Notes: generated from the letters alone by a model not told the origin. Numbered from the stretch's first letter, positions 17,469 to 26,327 are shown. The stretch is 64,000 nucleotides of DNA from JBJGXI01 sp045635475 (GCF_045635475.1 NZ_JBJGXI010000006.1:1-64000); one strand, 5' to 3'. Made by a program: numbers and translations.

Positions 17469-19398
17469 CAATACCGTTAGGGTTATGCTTGACCCAAAAA
17501 GATTTACAAGCAAGCCGACTGGATACGAAATAGGAGCCATTAATAATCGGATTATACATAAGGGAACCTCGCTAGATGTTGAATCTTTAGCAAGAGAATT
17601 GACAAATGGGAGAACAATGGTTTGTGGTAATTTGAACGACAAAAATGGAGAACTAAAGAGGCGAATAGCCAACTGGAAATCACAACAGGTCATTGCTTTA
17701 GATTTTGATAACGAAGTACATATGAAAGACAGTAACGGAAAAGAGTACAAAGTTAAAGAAGTATCAATGACAATACAAGATGCTTTGCAAAATGAATTTA
17801 TTAAGAAGTATGCAGCATTCTTGTATACCACATTTTCACATACAAAAAATCACCCGAAGTTTAGGGTGGTATTTGTATTAGATCGAATTATACATACATA
17901 TAGCGAATTTAAGAGTTTGATAAGTGGATTAGTGGACAACAAGTTTAGTGGGGTTGTAGATAAAGCTTGCAAGGATGGTACACGTTTATTCTTTGGTGGA
18001 AGGGAATTATACCCGATCAATTACGAAAACCGTCTACCGTCCAGTCCTACCCTTTGGGAGAACATACAGGGTATAGAATATATATGTTCGCCAAGAGGGT
18101 ATACCAAACCCAATATACCAAATACACATTCAAATAATATTACAAAAGACAAAGTGAGTCAACATAGAAATACAAATAACTCTGCATCAAATATTAATCT
18201 AATTATAAATAAGGATATTACGTTATTACAAAATAAGATTAATCCAACACCTAAAACATTATATAACAATCATCAAGTGTATGACTATTTAAAGCAACAA
18301 GATTTAAAAGTATTTCTAGGTGTTAATGCTAAATCGATTTACGACATATTCCATGATGAAAGCAGTCCTAGTGCTTCAATATTTCAATCAAATGAAAATA
18401 CTGGTCATTGGTTTTATAAGTGCCATTCCACTTCCAAGCCTTTTACCGGAACAATTATTACGATTGTTGAGAAGTTGCTTAATTGTTCTATCGTTGATGC
18501 AAAGAAGTTTCTCATGAAAGTGTACAAGATTGAGATAACAGAAAATGAAACTCAGAGACGGTTAAAGGAAGAAATAGATGCTTATAAATACATGTTGCAA
18601 TCGGAAGAACTGTCTATTTTATATCCGAACTTTAGCAAACTGTTTAATCGTTATGGGTTTATCGATAATTTATACATATTGCTCGATTTAGTAAAAGAAA
18701 ACTTACCTGCTGATAGTTATGATCCAAGACTACTTTTTTATCATTCAATTAGAACGATAGCAAAGCAGTTTAGATTGGGTACTACTTCAACAAGTAAGAG
18801 AATGAATTTCTTCACATTCTTTCGTTTGATTTACAAATTAGATGAACCAGAAATACCAAAAGAAATTAAGCAATTCCAGTTACGTAACCAAAAGAACAAT
18901 CACCATAAATATAGAAACAATACATATGAAATGAATATTTACAGTTATGATTTCTTCTCGGAGCTAGAAAAACAATGTGAAGAATGGATTCGTAAAGGGT
19001 TAACGACAAAGACAATGAATTATGAGGGAATACTCAGGAATTATGGACGTGAAGAAGCTGACAGAGTATTTCCGCAAGACAAAGGTAAAGAAGTTAGTCA
19101 ATTAAGGAATGATGTCGTTTCGTTATTAGAGGGAACCACATTGACTCTTATCAATGAAAAGGGATGGGCAACGGAGAAAGAGGTATTGGATGAGGTTACT
19201 CTAAAATTTAAGGGACAACAGGTGTATAAGCAAGATCAGTTAAAGAGATGTATTGGTGACATGTTAGATAAATACAATCTGCAAATTGTTAAAACTAACA
19301 AACAAGTAAAAGAAGAGTACGGAATTACTGAAGAGCAAATGTCCGTGTTTAGTTATCCAAAATTAATAGTTGAAAATACAAAGGAGAATGATATTTGA
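17461..19398 (+). CDS. Primase-polymerase-like replication protein
   Basis: The 645-residue protein starts at ATG 17461 after GGGGGA. The N-terminal domain carries the three archaeo-eukaryotic primase motifs: IALDFDN (D81, D83), SHTKNHPKFRVVF (H127) and DKACKDGTRLFFGG (D167, R175). Around residues 285-345 a DnaG CHC2-like segment (DIFHDESSPSASIF ... FYKCHSTSKPFTGTI) keeps His and one Cys but lacks the other cysteines. The C-terminal 200 residues are uncharacterised and charged, with a winged-helix feel. No helicase motif is present. It probably primes element replication with host helicase. Confidence 0.7.
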   Translation: MDNNTVRVMLDPKRFTSKPTGYEIGAINNRIIHKGTSLDVESLARELTNGRTMVCGNLNDKNGELKRRIANWKSQQVIALDFDNEVHMKDSNGKEYKVKEVSMTIQDALQNEFIKKYAAFLYTTFSHTKNHPKFRVVFVLDRIIHTYSEFKSLISGLVDNKFSGVVDKACKDGTRLFFGGRELYPINYENRLPSSPTLWENIQGIEYICSPRGYTKPNIPNTHSNNITKDKVSQHRNTNNSASNINLIINKDITLLQNKINPTPKTLYNNHQVYDYLKQQDLKVFLGVNAKSIYDIFHDESSPSASIFQSNENTGHWFYKCHSTSKPFTGTIITIVEKLLNCSIVDAKKFLMKVYKIEITENETQRRLKEEIDAYKYMLQSEELSILYPNFSKLFNRYGFIDNLYILLDLVKENLPADSYDPRLLFYHSIRTIAKQFRLGTTSTSKRMNFFTFFRLIYKLDEPEIPKEIKQFQLRNQKNNHHKYRNNTYEMNIYSYDFFSELEKQCEEWIRKGLTTKTMNYEGILRNYGREEADRVFPQDKGKEVSQLRNDVVSLLEGTTLTLINEKGWATEKEVLDEVTLKFKGQQVYKQDQLKRCIGDMLDKYNLQIVKTNKQVKEEYGITEEQMSVFSYPKLIVENTKENDI

Positions 19399-20831
19399 GC
19401 AAATCTTACAATCGTAAAGCGATAAAGGATAATGGAGAGGTAATTAATATTACCGAAGTTTTAAAAGAGATAATCAGCAAGTTAAATTGGAGTGAAAGCG
19501 ATCCTGTAGAACGAAATAACAAAATTAGGCAACTGCTTGGTGAAAAAGATACTGGAAATTTACATAAAGATATACAAGCGTACATAGAAACACATGCGTA
19601 TCATAGCAAATATGTTGGAGTTAAAAATGGAATTAACGGTGATCCATTGTCCGAACAGATTTATTTTAATAAGAAATTAGAAAAGTTAGTTGATTATATA
19701 ATCAGTAAATATGAAAATAATCCAGATTCCTTCTTTTGGAATCATACAGTGTTGAAACAGTCCAGAATCGATCAAGACAGAAGTGATCGGGAAAATAAAA
19801 AAATTATAGGACTAAATGTAAATGTGATAGATGATTTTAATTCAAGTGTTCCAGAAACGGTCTTGAATGGATTAGAATTACATGCGGATTATTTAGAAAG
19901 TTATACAAGCAAATCTGACAAGGATTTTCGTTTAAGTGAGGAGCAGAAATTAAAAAGAAGAAAACAGGAAGTTAAGGACAACTTAGACAAATTTCCCAGC
20001 CTTAAAGTTAATTATGACATTTGGAAGGATATTGGTCTCAAATACGGTTTAGACATTGAAGAATATAGTCAAGATGAACGTAAAGAGTTGGAATCGTATT
20101 GGTTATCGGAATTTGCAAAAGAGGATCATGAACATAGTCCAAAGCAAAGACTGTACCTATTGAATCATTATTACAATTCATTAGGGTATGAGTTATCTTT
20201 ATTGCTAAATAACCTGAAAGATACTATTACACCACACAAGCAAAATCAATATACAGAGACGGTTGATTATGATTCAGTAATAGACAATACTGTCGATTTA
20301 AGCCAACAGAAGCATGTTGTTGCGTTACTATCAATAAGTTATCAAGGTAATGAGTATTTTCCATTATATGTTAGTCTTAAACAAAAATATGAAGATAAGA
20401 TTGACTCAGGAATTTACCATCTATTGCATGATTTTGAAAACGCAATCGAGCATACTGATTTTAGTGAAATGCAGAAGGATATATTAGAATTGATCCTAAA
20501 TGAACATAAGAGTTATAACATTTATTTGAATGGCAGCAAAGATAATCCTTACAAGGGATTAAGAAAATACATAAATGAAAATTATAAGAATGAACGGTCA
20601 AAGGCTAATATTATAAATATCATAGAATCCCAGATTGCTAAGTTAATAGCCAATACATATCAAGATATACAAGATGGTGTTCCCTTTAAGAAATGTATTC
20701 AATGTACAGAAGAAAAACTAGGAAATAATGATAATTATGGTGCAGATAAGAGAAATGCTGATAAACTTAAATCAGTTTGCAGAAAATGTAATGCGAAAAA
20801 CGAAAAGAAAAGAGAAAAAGTATTGACATAA
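19395..20831 (+). CDS. Large hypothetical with C-terminal zinc ribbon
   Basis: The 478-residue protein begins at TTG 19395, overlapping the primase stop by 4 bases. Most of it is charged and helical without a family I recognise. Residues about 435-470 form a four-cysteine ribbon (CIQCTEEK ... CRKCNAKNEKK), of a kind often attached to phage HNH or transcription-related proteins, but no HNH core is visible. Tight coupling suggests it works with the primase in replication or late-gene control. Confidence 0.55.
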   Translation: MSKSYNRKAIKDNGEVINITEVLKEIISKLNWSESDPVERNNKIRQLLGEKDTGNLHKDIQAYIETHAYHSKYVGVKNGINGDPLSEQIYFNKKLEKLVDYIISKYENNPDSFFWNHTVLKQSRIDQDRSDRENKKIIGLNVNVIDDFNSSVPETVLNGLELHADYLESYTSKSDKDFRLSEEQKLKRRKQEVKDNLDKFPSLKVNYDIWKDIGLKYGLDIEEYSQDERKELESYWLSEFAKEDHEHSPKQRLYLLNHYYNSLGYELSLLLNNLKDTITPHKQNQYTETVDYDSVIDNTVDLSQQKHVVALLSISYQGNEYFPLYVSLKQKYEDKIDSGIYHLLHDFENAIEHTDFSEMQKDILELILNEHKSYNIYLNGSKDNPYKGLRKYINENYKNERSKANIINIIESQIAKLIANTYQDIQDGVPFKKCIQCTEEKLGNNDNYGADKRNADKLKSVCRKCNAKNEKKREKVLT

Positions 20832-20844
20832 ATAATTATTAGTG

Positions 20845-20876
20845 ATATATTTAATGGTTTTACACCATTAAATATC
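20845..20876. other. Perfect hairpin downstream of the replication operon
   Basis: TTTAATGG / CCATTAAA with a 7-base loop, extended by GATAT / ATATC. It lacks a T-run, so it is more likely an RNA-stability or protein-binding structure than a terminator. Confidence 0.45.
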
Positions 20877-21012
20877 AGTTTATTAGATTATCTCTCTAAT
20901 AATAGTGTAAGGTAGAGATTCCTTACAAATTACATTCCTTTGAATTCTTTCGGATTCTTTGCGAAATCTAACTAGTGCATTCATTATGTATTGAATCCGT
21001 TGTGGATTCGTT

Positions 21013-21042
21013 CAGTAACCTTAATTGGTTGCTGTATTTTTT
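21013..21042 (+). terminator. Intrinsic terminator of the replication operon
   Basis: CAGTAACC / GGTTGCTG with a 6-base loop followed by TATTTTTTTG. Confidence 0.85.
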
Positions 21043-21119
21043 TGTGCAAATATAAAGAAATTGACATCATATAAATTAAAAAATAAATTGATATTGTGGA
21101 AAGAATGGAGGGAAGGATG

Positions 21120-21716
21120 ATGCAAAGCAAACAACAAATTCTTGGTCTTTATGCTGAAAAAAAAGGAAAAGGTATAACAAATAAGCAACTCGCAAAGGAA
21201 GTAGGATTGAACCCTGCAACTATTAGTAGGTGGTTTAATTTTAAAATAAATTTGTCTGAGCAAAAAGAACTGGAAATTAGAAATTATATTAAAAGCAAAG
21301 TAGAACATATTGTATATAGATTTATTGGTGAGAATGATCATGTCATTTATGTGGGAAAAACTTCAAAGGGAATTGATAATAGATTGAGGTCTCATATAGG
21401 TACTAGTGTTTTTGAATTTCATAAATATCTTAAAATAGAAAAAATTGATTATATTGAATTAGACTCTAGTGTCGATGCAACAATCTTAGAATTATTTCTC
21501 ATTAATAAGCATGATCCAGAATACAACAAACAAGGAACATTAAGCGAAAAATCAAGTCTTAATATTCCTATTCCATGTGAATGGAAAGTTTACCCAATCA
21601 ATGAATTTAAAAGAATGCTGCGTAAAAGAGTAAGTAATAAAGATAATATCGATATACCTAAAAGTGAATACAAAACTTTAAAAGGTAAAGTTGATGAATT
21701 ATTGTTAGTGAAATAA
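21120..21716 (+). CDS. HTH / GIY-YIG nuclease-like protein
   Basis: The protein is about 198 residues from ATG 21120, with GGAGG 8 bases upstream; other in-frame starts at 21096-21117 overlap this RBS. Residues about 1-55 hold an HTH (ITNKQLAKEVGLNPATISRWF). Residues about 68-155 are a GIY-YIG domain: VYRFIGENDHVIYVGKTSKGIDNRLRSHI with the catalytic Arg after the YVGKT strand, ending in HDPEYNKQ. Such domains cleave DNA in homing or repair enzymes. The HTH fusion suggests targeted DNA binding. It is a stand-alone gene between a terminator and a non-coding region. Confidence 0.75.
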   Translation: MQSKQQILGLYAEKKGKGITNKQLAKEVGLNPATISRWFNFKINLSEQKELEIRNYIKSKVEHIVYRFIGENDHVIYVGKTSKGIDNRLRSHIGTSVFEFHKYLKIEKIDYIELDSSVDATILELFLINKHDPEYNKQGTLSEKSSLNIPIPCEWKVYPINEFKRMLRKRVSNKDNIDIPKSEYKTLKGKVDELLLVK

Positions 21717-22005
21717 TGATCGATTAACGTTCATCAAGGACGTTTTGAGATAAATCCCATATTGTCGTTAGCAAGCGACAATAAATAAGTTGCATTATTT
21801 AATTCTATTTTAAGCATTAAATTACGGTATCGGCATATTTAGTTCTATGCTGCCACTCCGAATCCACCGTGGGTAAAGTAAATGGATTTGGATTATAGAT
21901 AGCTAGTGCTATTTATAATTTCCTCTGGACATGAGCTTAGGTGAGTAGCAATCTTCTTGTTGCTTGCCTTTGTGTTCGTGTTTCAAAATAGAAAGGTTTG
22001 ATTTG
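21717..22005 (+). ncRNA. Possible structured non-coding region after the GIY-YIG gene
   Basis: This 289-base stretch has no credible ORF but several local hairpins: ATTGTCG / CGACAAT (21761-21782), TCCGAATCCA / TGGATTTGGA (about 21857-21892), ATAGC / GCTAT (about 21898-21912) and GTAGCAA / TTGCTTGC near 21945-21967. It could be a 5' leader of the operon from 22006, a small RNA, or chance. No known RNA family was recognised. Confidence 0.3.
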
Positions 22006-22167
22006 ATGAGTAAAAGAATAAATAAACCTCAATCGTTTGACGATATGTTAAATAATTTTATGAAAGATTCACGTATGAAAAATAGTGAAGTAAGGAAACG
22101 AAATAAAACAAAACTCGAGGGGAGAGTTCCGTTGTATGAGCGACAAAATACAAAAATTGAAAAATAG
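22006..22167 (+). CDS. Small basic hypothetical protein, 53 aa
   Basis: ATG 22006 with AAAGG upstream; the longer in-frame extension to 21964 has no RBS. The protein is basic (MSKRINKPQSFDDMLNNF, then RKRNKTK). It opens a run of eight tightly packed small genes up to 24512. Confidence 0.5.
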   Translation: MSKRINKPQSFDDMLNNFMKDSRMKNSEVRKRNKTKLEGRVPLYERQNTKIEK

Positions 22168-22372
22168 TATTGAAGATACATCATTAGAAAATAACAGTGA
22201 ATCAGAAAACGTTAGAGAAATTGTTAATGACGAAAACAACAAATTGTATAGACGGATTGCTGGTCACTTCCATAAAAATAATGATGAGTTAAAACAGGTT
22301 TTACAAGAGCTAGAGGATTTAAAAATATTTATTAGATATGCCATTAAAAGTGAGAATGATAAAAATGGATAG
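22136..22372 (+). CDS. Hypothetical acidic/coiled protein, 78 aa
   Basis: ATG 22136 lies within the end of the previous gene, with GGGGAG upstream. The protein is Glu/Asn-rich, and its C-terminus (ELKQVLQELEDLKIFIRYA) suggests a coiled coil. It overlaps the next gene by 8 bases. No family was recognised. Confidence 0.5.
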   Translation: MSDKIQKLKNSIEDTSLENNSESENVREIVNDENNKLYRRIAGHFHKNNDELKQVLQELEDLKIFIRYAIKSENDKNG

Positions 22373-22604
22373 AGTATTTGTTTTTAAAGAAGAGTTGGGG
22401 AAAGCGTTATTGCAGCAAGATATTGAGTTAAATAATTACATCGAGAATACGCTTCTTACAATCAAGAATATGGATGACGATGAAGCTCAAGCAACTATGG
22501 AAGCATTGTGTAGTTATTTTAATAAATCTGCAAATATACTCCTGAAGCACAAAGCATTCCTAGTAGCATATTGTGATTTGCCGGACAATGAGGTGGTACA
22601 TTGA
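22365..22604 (+). CDS. Hypothetical protein, 79 aa
   Basis: I chose ATG 22365, which overlaps the previous stop (ATGGATAG). Earlier in-frame starts lie deeper in the upstream gene. It is predicted helical (EELGKALLQQDIELNNYIENTLL), with no family recognised. Its stop overlaps the next start as TGATG. Confidence 0.5.
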   Translation: MDRVFVFKEELGKALLQQDIELNNYIENTLLTIKNMDDDEAQATMEALCSYFNKSANILLKHKAFLVAYCDLPDNEVVH

Positions 22605-22771
22605 TGGGATTGTCTGAAGAAGCAAAAGACATACTGGAAGAGTCTTTCAAGTATATAGATGATGGTTTAAATAGGCGGTTTGAGCAACAAAATGAAGCGT
22701 TTCAGAAACAAATAGAACCAATTGTGGATTTGTTAGAGGTGTTGATTAATAAGTTATTAGATAAGGAATAG
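22604..22771 (+). CDS. Small coiled hypothetical protein, 55 aa
   Basis: ATG 22604 shares one base with the preceding TGA. The 55 residues are helical (EEAKDILEESFKYIDDGLN ... VDLLEVLINKLLDK). GAGGTGG upstream acts as RBS. Tight coupling supports expression; function unknown. Confidence 0.55.
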   Translation: MGLSEEAKDILEESFKYIDDGLNRRFEQQNEAFQKQIEPIVDLLEVLINKLLDKE

Positions 22772-22781
22772 GAGTGGTTTA

Positions 22782-23594
22782 TTGAGCCTTTATATCGCTG
22801 GCGATGAAGATGTGAATGATATTAAAGATGTTGTTGCAGTAGTTGCAAATAGCAAAGATGAATTTATTGGTAAGTTGGTCGATCAAGTCTATGCTGAAGA
22901 GTTTGAAATCTACAGTGAAGATCGTTATTTAGACGATTTTTTAGATGATGTCAAAGGTAACGAAATGGCAGTATTTAGTTATGCAGCAATTGGAGATATC
23001 GAAACTTTTAAAAAGCGAGTCTTTTATTTTACTGACCTAAAGTATTACGAATATAAGGAGTTTGATATGGAAAAAGATTTAAAACCATTTATAGCAGCTC
23101 ATAAGGATCTAGAGAAACTTAACGATGTGATGGTAGTATTTGCTAACAGTGCGGATGAAGCAACAGTGAAAGCTATTGATATATACACAGAGGATGAAAT
23201 ACACGATTCTATATTTAGGGAGCATATCATTGAGAAAGCAGTGAATTTTAGCGTAAATACGATGTTTTGGAATGTAGATGGGCATTACGCTTTTAATCAG
23301 TATTGTGGTAGCGATAAAGTGTATAATCCGCATGTTTATATTAAATATCGCGGAAAAAGTGAAGAAGAAATACATAAGTTAGTTGATCAAGAGTATCGAA
23401 AGAATGTGCTTAAATTTTTCGCTGATAGCGATAAGGACTATGGTCAACAATATATTGATTATATTTTTGGTGATTACGAACCTAATTTTGAAGATGATTT
23501 TTATCGTTACTTTTGTAAAAAATTATGTCTAGCAGGTGAATGGGCTGAATTTGATGTTATGCCTGTTGAGTTACCTAGCGAGGTGTCAATTTGA
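22782..23594 (+). CDS. Hypothetical acidic protein, 270 aa
   Basis: TTG start with AGGAGTGG 5 bases upstream. The protein is strongly acidic with many aromatic residues (DDFLDDVKGNEMAVFSYAAIGD). Two similar-looking halves begin near residues 17 and 112 (VVAVVANSKDEFIGK and VMVVFANSADEATVK), suggesting an internal duplication. An acidic DNA-mimic-like composition is suggestive of an anti-defence role, but this is speculative. Confidence 0.55.
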   Translation: MSLYIAGDEDVNDIKDVVAVVANSKDEFIGKLVDQVYAEEFEIYSEDRYLDDFLDDVKGNEMAVFSYAAIGDIETFKKRVFYFTDLKYYEYKEFDMEKDLKPFIAAHKDLEKLNDVMVVFANSADEATVKAIDIYTEDEIHDSIFREHIIEKAVNFSVNTMFWNVDGHYAFNQYCGSDKVYNPHVYIKYRGKSEEEIHKLVDQEYRKNVLKFFADSDKDYGQQYIDYIFGDYEPNFEDDFYRYFCKKLCLAGEWAEFDVMPVELPSEVSI

Positions 23595-23875
23595 AGAGGA
23601 CAGTGTTAACAAACGGTTACTATGATCTCGATTGCGATGTATTTATTGCGAGAGACGAGTTATGGGATTGGGAATGTCCTTGCCATGATACGGACAACTG
23701 GTATTTGGCAGAGAAAGTAATCCAGACAACGATGTTATGGAATGATCAAAAATTGCCGACTAGAGAAAATGAGCAGTATCATTTGGAAAAAAGAATGGAT
23801 CATTTGTTGTTATTACTTTCAGATGAGGAAAGGGAAGTGTTAGCAGATAAATTAAAGATAAAAAAAGGAGATTGA
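23591..23875 (+). CDS. Hypothetical protein, 94 aa
   Basis: TTG 23591 overlaps the previous stop by 4 bases. It contains WDWECPCHDTDNWYL, a CxC-H cluster that might bind metal, and a helical acidic C-terminus. No family was recognised; it is coupled with its neighbours. Confidence 0.5.
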   Translation: MKRTVLTNGYYDLDCDVFIARDELWDWECPCHDTDNWYLAEKVIQTTMLWNDQKLPTRENEQYHLEKRMDHLLLLLSDEEREVLADKLKIKKGD

Positions 23876-23877
23876 TT

Positions 23878-24219
23878 TTGAAGAAATACAAATTCTATAA
23901 AAATGATAAATTGCAATTTACTACTGAATCACAGAATGAATGGGATGCAAAGTTGAGATTGTTTTTTGAAGTAGTGTTGAAAGACAAAGAATTTAAAAAT
24001 TACTGCATGAATTTAAGTGTATTAGAAATTTTTAATAATTTTGATACTGGAGTTAGATTGAAGAATGTAGATAGTGAAACGGGAAAAGAATCCTATGAGG
24101 ATGTATCAATTTTTGAATTGTTAGATCAACGTAAACTTGTTACATATATGCAGTTAATATTTTTAGAATGGGATTATCCAAATAATTGGAGATTAGCTGA
24201 AGAGGAGAATGTCTATTGA
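23878..24219 (+). CDS. Hypothetical protein, 113 aa
   Basis: I place the start at TTG 23878, with AAAGGAG 7 bases upstream; an in-frame TTG at 23872 is too close to the RBS. It begins with a basic KKYKFYKNDK segment, is mixed helical after that, and is not recognised. Confidence 0.5.
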   Translation: MKKYKFYKNDKLQFTTESQNEWDAKLRLFFEVVLKDKEFKNYCMNLSVLEIFNNFDTGVRLKNVDSETGKESYEDVSIFELLDQRKLVTYMQLIFLEWDYPNNWRLAEEENVY

Positions 24220-24512
24220 GAAGTGTACAAGAGGAGTTTAAAACAATTAGCAAGTTGATTTTACATGTGTTAGAGGAATATCCAGAGACAAGAAATAGTG
24301 ATAATAAATTGTTTATCCAATGTGCAAAAGAATTAGGTGCAGAATCATTAGAAGAGTTAGAGGATAGCAAGAAGTTAAATATGATAAGTGTACATAAAGA
24401 AAGACAACGGATTCAGAATAAATTAGGATTATGGAAAGCCGATGATGAAGTACAAGGGTACAGAAATCAGCGAGAGAATGAAATTAGAGATTATATGAAA
24501 CAAGCAAATTAA
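24216..24512 (+). CDS. Hypothetical protein, 98 aa
   Basis: TTG 24216 overlaps the previous stop by 4 bases and has GAGGAG upstream. It is predicted all-helical (VQEEFKTISKLILHVLEEYPETR). The KERQRIQNKLGLW stretch may be a basic helix. No family was recognised. It is the last gene of this coupled run. Confidence 0.5.
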   Translation: MRSVQEEFKTISKLILHVLEEYPETRNSDNKLFIQCAKELGAESLEELEDSKKLNMISVHKERQRIQNKLGLWKADDEVQGYRNQRENEIRDYMKQAN

Positions 24513-24695
24513 TTACATACATAATATTTTATTCTGGGCATTGATAGTGTCCTATTTTTTTGAAATGGCTAGTGCGTGATTGTAAGTGCAATTCTTACAC
24601 ATTTCTCCAAATTTTAGCAGGGAAACCTTCATTTGTGTCGAATGATTAATATAAGTGACATTTGTTACTTAATTGATAATGGAGGAGGATTAAAA

Positions 24696-25154
24696 ATGGA
24701 TAGAATTGAAAATTTTTTAAGTGGTTTGCAAGAATGGAGTTCATCAATAAATAATGGTGAAAAAGAATTATCTGAGCTCATTATGTCTTTAAGTCAATCA
24801 TTAGGTGGAAAATTATTTACAAAAGATATTAAACAGTTTGAGGAAAGAATCAGATATTTGGTTAAAGAAGTAAAAATTGGTGAAATGTTTCTTGTAAACA
24901 GTCTTATTAATGAAGTTGATAACGTTTTGAATCGTAGAATTAATAGCTTAGGTGAGAAATTATCATTCAATGAATTTTCTCAAGAATTGGATCGAGCGGA
25001 ATTTGGAATTGTCACCAATATGAATAAACAAAATGATTATGAAACTGTAAGGGAAAATATAGAAAATTATGAAGAACAAATAGATAAATGGAATTTCGTA
25101 AAGAGTAGCTATTTTACCAAGTCAAAAGAAAGACAATGGCTTAGAAGCAGATAG
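24696..25154 (+). CDS. Hypothetical helical protein, 152 aa
   Basis: ATG 24696 with GGAGGAGG 7 bases upstream; the 21-residue in-frame extension to 24633 is unlikely. It is predicted almost entirely helical or coiled (IENFLSGLQEWSSSINNGEKE ... EEQIDKWNFVKSSYF). It is separated from the previous operon by about 180 bases with no clear signal and is followed by a terminator. Confidence 0.55.
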   Translation: MDRIENFLSGLQEWSSSINNGEKELSELIMSLSQSLGGKLFTKDIKQFEERIRYLVKEVKIGEMFLVNSLINEVDNVLNRRINSLGEKLSFNEFSQELDRAEFGIVTNMNKQNDYETVRENIENYEEQIDKWNFVKSSYFTKSKERQWLRSR

Positions 25155-25171
25155 TAAATAAATTTTTAAGA

Positions 25172-25194
25172 GCAGCCTTAACAGGCTGTTTTTT
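25172..25194 (+). terminator. Intrinsic terminator
   Basis: CAGCCT / AGGCTG with a 4-base loop followed by TTTTTT. Confidence 0.8.
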
Positions 25195-25218
25195 GTTTGG
25201 ATAAAATTAAGGGAGATG

Positions 25219-25374
25219 ATGAATATTTTATTAGCATTTCAAATTATATTAATGATTGCGTTAGTAATTTGTTTCTTAGGCGCTATCGGATCAGAGGATA
25301 AAGATCAAAGGTTGCAAATGACATCCATTTCAATTGCCAGTATAGCAGCTATGGTTGTTACGTTTTGGATTTGA
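25219..25374 (+). CDS. Small two-helix membrane protein, 51 aa
   Basis: The ATG at 25219 (or 25216) follows AAGGGAG with short spacing. Two hydrophobic segments (about 3-22 and 36-51) flank a charged loop GSEDKDQRLQ. The size and topology resemble small phage membrane proteins; a holin is conceivable, but no endolysin is adjacent. The next gene starts 9 bases after its stop. Confidence 0.5.
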   Translation: MNILLAFQIILMIALVICFLGAIGSEDKDQRLQMTSISIASIAAMVVTFWI

Positions 25375-25383
25375 GGTGTGTAG

Positions 25384-25671
25384 ATGTTACCTCATAAAGT
25401 AAAAGTTGCTGGAATTACATATGATGTTATGGAAAAAGATTTTATTGAAATAGACGATAATCGAAACTATCAAGGCAAATGTAGCTTTACAAATACTAAT
25501 ATAGAAGTTTTGAGTTCGTTATCAATTGGAAGAAAAGAAGATGTGTTTGTACATGAGTTATTACACGCAATCTTTACTGAAGCTGGATATGATGATCAAG
25601 ATGAAGAAATGATAATACGTGTTGGTAAAGTGTTACATCAAGTATTAAGGGATAACAAATTTGAATTTTAA
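25384..25671 (+). CDS. Small HExxH metallopeptidase-like protein
   Basis: The 95-residue protein has the zinc-protease motif HELLHAIFTEAGYDDQDEE, in which HExxH is followed by a potential third acidic ligand. This is the compact zincin-like family common in Gram-positive phages and integrative elements. Its substrate is unknown; it could process a structural or regulatory protein. AGGTGTG precedes the ATG. Confidence 0.7.
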   Translation: MLPHKVKVAGITYDVMEKDFIEIDDNRNYQGKCSFTNTNIEVLSSLSIGRKEDVFVHELLHAIFTEAGYDDQDEEMIIRVGKVLHQVLRDNKFEF

Positions 25672-25776
25672 AGATAAGAGTTAATTTTACGATACTATAT
25701 ATAGTGTATATATGAATATTTAATTACTGTATAATGTGTTTAATAAATGTTCAATGTTAGGAGGTGTCTATTAATT

Positions 25777-26199
25777 ATGACTGAAGAAAAATTACCACAT
25801 AATAAAGAAGCGGCAGCACAATTGTTAGCAAGTGGAAGCATTGAAAAACAACATATTGCCGACCAATTAGGGATAAGTAGGACTACATTGTGGGCATGGG
25901 AAAAGAATGATGAAAACTTTAAGGCGAGAGTGGACGAACTGAAACGTGAATTTGAAAGTTTTGGAATAAGGCTTATTGAAAGTAAATTGGTTGATGCGGT
26001 AAATGAGTATTGGAAATTGATTAAGGCAACGGATAATGCTAGGGTTGCAGCAGATGGTTATAGATATTTCATAGATCGCAAGCTAGGTAAGCCGACAAGT
26101 AAGCATGAGATTGATACTGGAATAGTTAATTCAACTGTTGATGATGATGTACTTGATGTTGAGTATGATCAACTGGAACATGAAGCGGAAGAGGATTGA
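25777..26199 (+). CDS. Terminase small subunit (phBC6A51-type)
   Basis: The 140-residue protein starts at ATG 25777 after GGAGGTG. The N-terminal HTH (IEKQHIADQLGISRTTLWAWEKN) is followed by a helical oligomerisation region and an acidic tail (DDDVLDVEYDQLEHEAEED). This layout is that of small terminases that recognise the packaging site. It precedes the large subunit, but a resolvase gene separates them. A TATAAT near 25731 and the palindrome ACTATATATAGT (about 25693) lie upstream. Confidence 0.75.
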   Translation: MTEEKLPHNKEAAAQLLASGSIEKQHIADQLGISRTTLWAWEKNDENFKARVDELKREFESFGIRLIESKLVDAVNEYWKLIKATDNARVAADGYRYFIDRKLGKPTSKHEIDTGIVNSTVDDDVLDVEYDQLEHEAEED

Positions 26200-26218
26200 T
26201 ATTTTTTTGTCCTTGTGG

Positions 26219-26314
26219 TGTCATAACTCAAAAGTATTGACACTGTTATCCGTATGTAGTATTATCAGTATATACAGAGGTGTCACAACTTAGTGTCATT
26301 AGTATATAACTGAT
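26219..26314 (+). promoter_or_regulatory. Resolvase promoter and candidate recombination (res) site
   Basis: A promoter TTGACA (26237), 17-base spacer, TATTAT (26260) overlaps dyads: TGTCA...TGACA (26219-26242) and ATCAGTATATAC (26264-26275) against GTATATAACTGAT (26302-26314). GTGTCAYAACT also occurs twice as a direct repeat. This arrangement resembles a res region bound by its own resolvase. Confidence 0.45.
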
Positions 26315-26327
26315 TGGAGTGCTATTT

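Noticed and set aside
21717..22005. Group I intron remnant beside the GIY-YIG gene
   Set aside because: I could not find the conserved P/Q/R/S core motifs, and no split gene flanks it.
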